Source of the DNA: CBDFHV01 sp965247705
GTDB lineage: Bacteria; Pseudomonadota; Alphaproteobacteria; Rhodospirillales; CAMCUA01
Assembly (NCBI GenBank): GCA_965247705.1
Contig: CBDFHV010000080.1
Location: 150,512-214,511, forward strand
Direction of reading: 5' to 3'
Length of the DNA stretch: 64,000 nt
A program made the position numbers and the translations under genes. How positions within the stretch are numbered: the stretch's first letter is position 1; the number at the start of each line of letters is the position of its first letter. The notes beneath the pieces were generated by a model. That model did no database searches. It was not told the origin of the DNA and saw nothing but the letters and a program-made list of their open reading frames with translations. Shown piece after piece: positions 63,597 to 64,000 of this stretch.

Positions 63597-64000
63597 ATGG
63601 ATTCGCAGGTGAGCCGCCCCATCCGCCCCGTCGATGCCGCTTCCCTGATCGTCTATCGGCGCGCCCAGGGCCGCGTCGAAGTCCTCATGGGACGGCGCCA
63701 CGCCCGCCACGTGTTCATGCCCGGGCTCTACGTGTTCCCGGGCGGCCGGGTCGATGCCGGAGACCGGTTCGTCAAGCCGGCGACCGATCTGCACGCCGAA
63801 GTGGCGCGCCTGCTGGAGCGTTCGGCGACGGCCAGCCGCGCCCGGGCCCTGGCCATCGCCGCGGTCCGCGAGACCATGGAAGAAACGGGCCTGATGGTGG
63901 CGCGGCCCGCCGATCCTCCGTCGATCCGGCGCGCGGGGCCGTGGCAGGCCTTCCATCGCCACGGCCTGGGCCCGGCCCTCGACTGCCTCACCTACGTCTT
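63597..64000 (+). CDS. Nudix hydrolase (partial, runs off right edge)
   Basis: The first 134 codons of a Nudix-fold protein. PVDAASLIVYRR and VLMGRRHARHVFMPGLYVFPGGRVD form the start of the fold. The Nudix box core is AIAAVRETMEETGLMVAR, spaced farther than usual from the GG by an insert of about 30 residues; this is seen in the NUDT8/19-like or CoA-diphosphatase-like branches. The substrate is unknown. A GGGGGACG site precedes the ATG. Confidence 0.8.
   Translation, partial: MDSQVSRPIRPVDAASLIVYRRAQGRVEVLMGRRHARHVFMPGLYVFPGGRVDAGDRFVKPATDLHAEVARLLERSATASRARALAIAAVRETMEETGLMVARPADPPSIRRAGPWQAFHRHGLGPALDCLTYV

Overview
The window is high-GC chromosomal DNA from a bacterium that looks like an alphaproteobacterium of the Rhodospirillales/Rhodospirillaceae type. 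This placement rests on gene content and order: a zinc-ribbon membrane protein divergent from ftsE-ftsX, the carA-carB-greA block, trxB beside a LysR regulator, a coenzyme B12-dependent ribonucleotide reductase, and many GTG/TTG starts. It is inference, because no rRNA gene lies in the window. No tRNA, rRNA or CRISPR array was seen.

Layout. 1-7.2 kb: envelope and division genes (zinc-ribbon protein, ftsE, ftsX, YdcF-like, plsC), then nrdJ under a near-consensus promoter. 7.2-10.3 kb: an IS630-type element inserted in the nrdJ stop codon, a DUF2306-like membrane protein, and an IS3 element that breaks a small conserved gene. 10.6-15.6 kb: aldehyde dehydrogenase, two PEP-CTERM/exosortase-associated genes (glycosyltransferase and FemAB-like), and a DapA-family lyase. 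15.6-17.2 kb: an IS110/IS1111-type element with structured non-coding ends. 17.2-27 kb: tungstate transporter tupBCA, glnS, a VOC protein, a Bcr/CflA transporter, a four-PAS sensor kinase whose H-box lacks the usual acidic residue, a PPOX-type remnant and an N-formylglutamate amidohydrolase. 27-40 kb: a very acidic protein, two palindromic repeats, a mandelate-racemase-family enzyme, a dienelactone hydrolase, a CBS protein, uvrB, a HepT/MntA toxin-antitoxin pair, an aminotransferase, an EF-G paralogue, an MFS carrier, a frameshifted SDR and a BON protein. 40-49 kb: lysR-trxB, lrp/greA, and carB-carA split by a GxxExxY cassette with 33-bp inverted repeats, then yqeY. 49-53 kb: a tightly overlapping CaiB / acyl-CoA dehydrogenase / ThDP-enzyme operon.

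53.3-61.6 kb is a mobile-element pile-up. Two near-identical 1599-bp IS1380-family elements, a second IS1380-like element, an IS5-type element and two kinds of small inverted-repeat elements sit end to end, several sharing one TA dinucleotide at each junction. They surround a hybrid histidine kinase. The last 2.4 kb holds a secreted protein of unknown function, an HpaI-aldolase remnant, an ornithine-cyclodeaminase-family gene and a Nudix hydrolase running off the edge.

Most single-copy genes are ordinary housekeeping or catabolic functions. The unusual content is the way small mobile units have been placed with little damage (the nrdJ stop codon, the carA/carB junction), the nested TA-targeted array, and the structured RNA-like ends of the IS110-type element. 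I found no convincing new multigene defence or biosynthetic system. The best candidates for follow-up are the GxxExxY cassette, the small inverted-repeat elements and the IS110-linked RNA.
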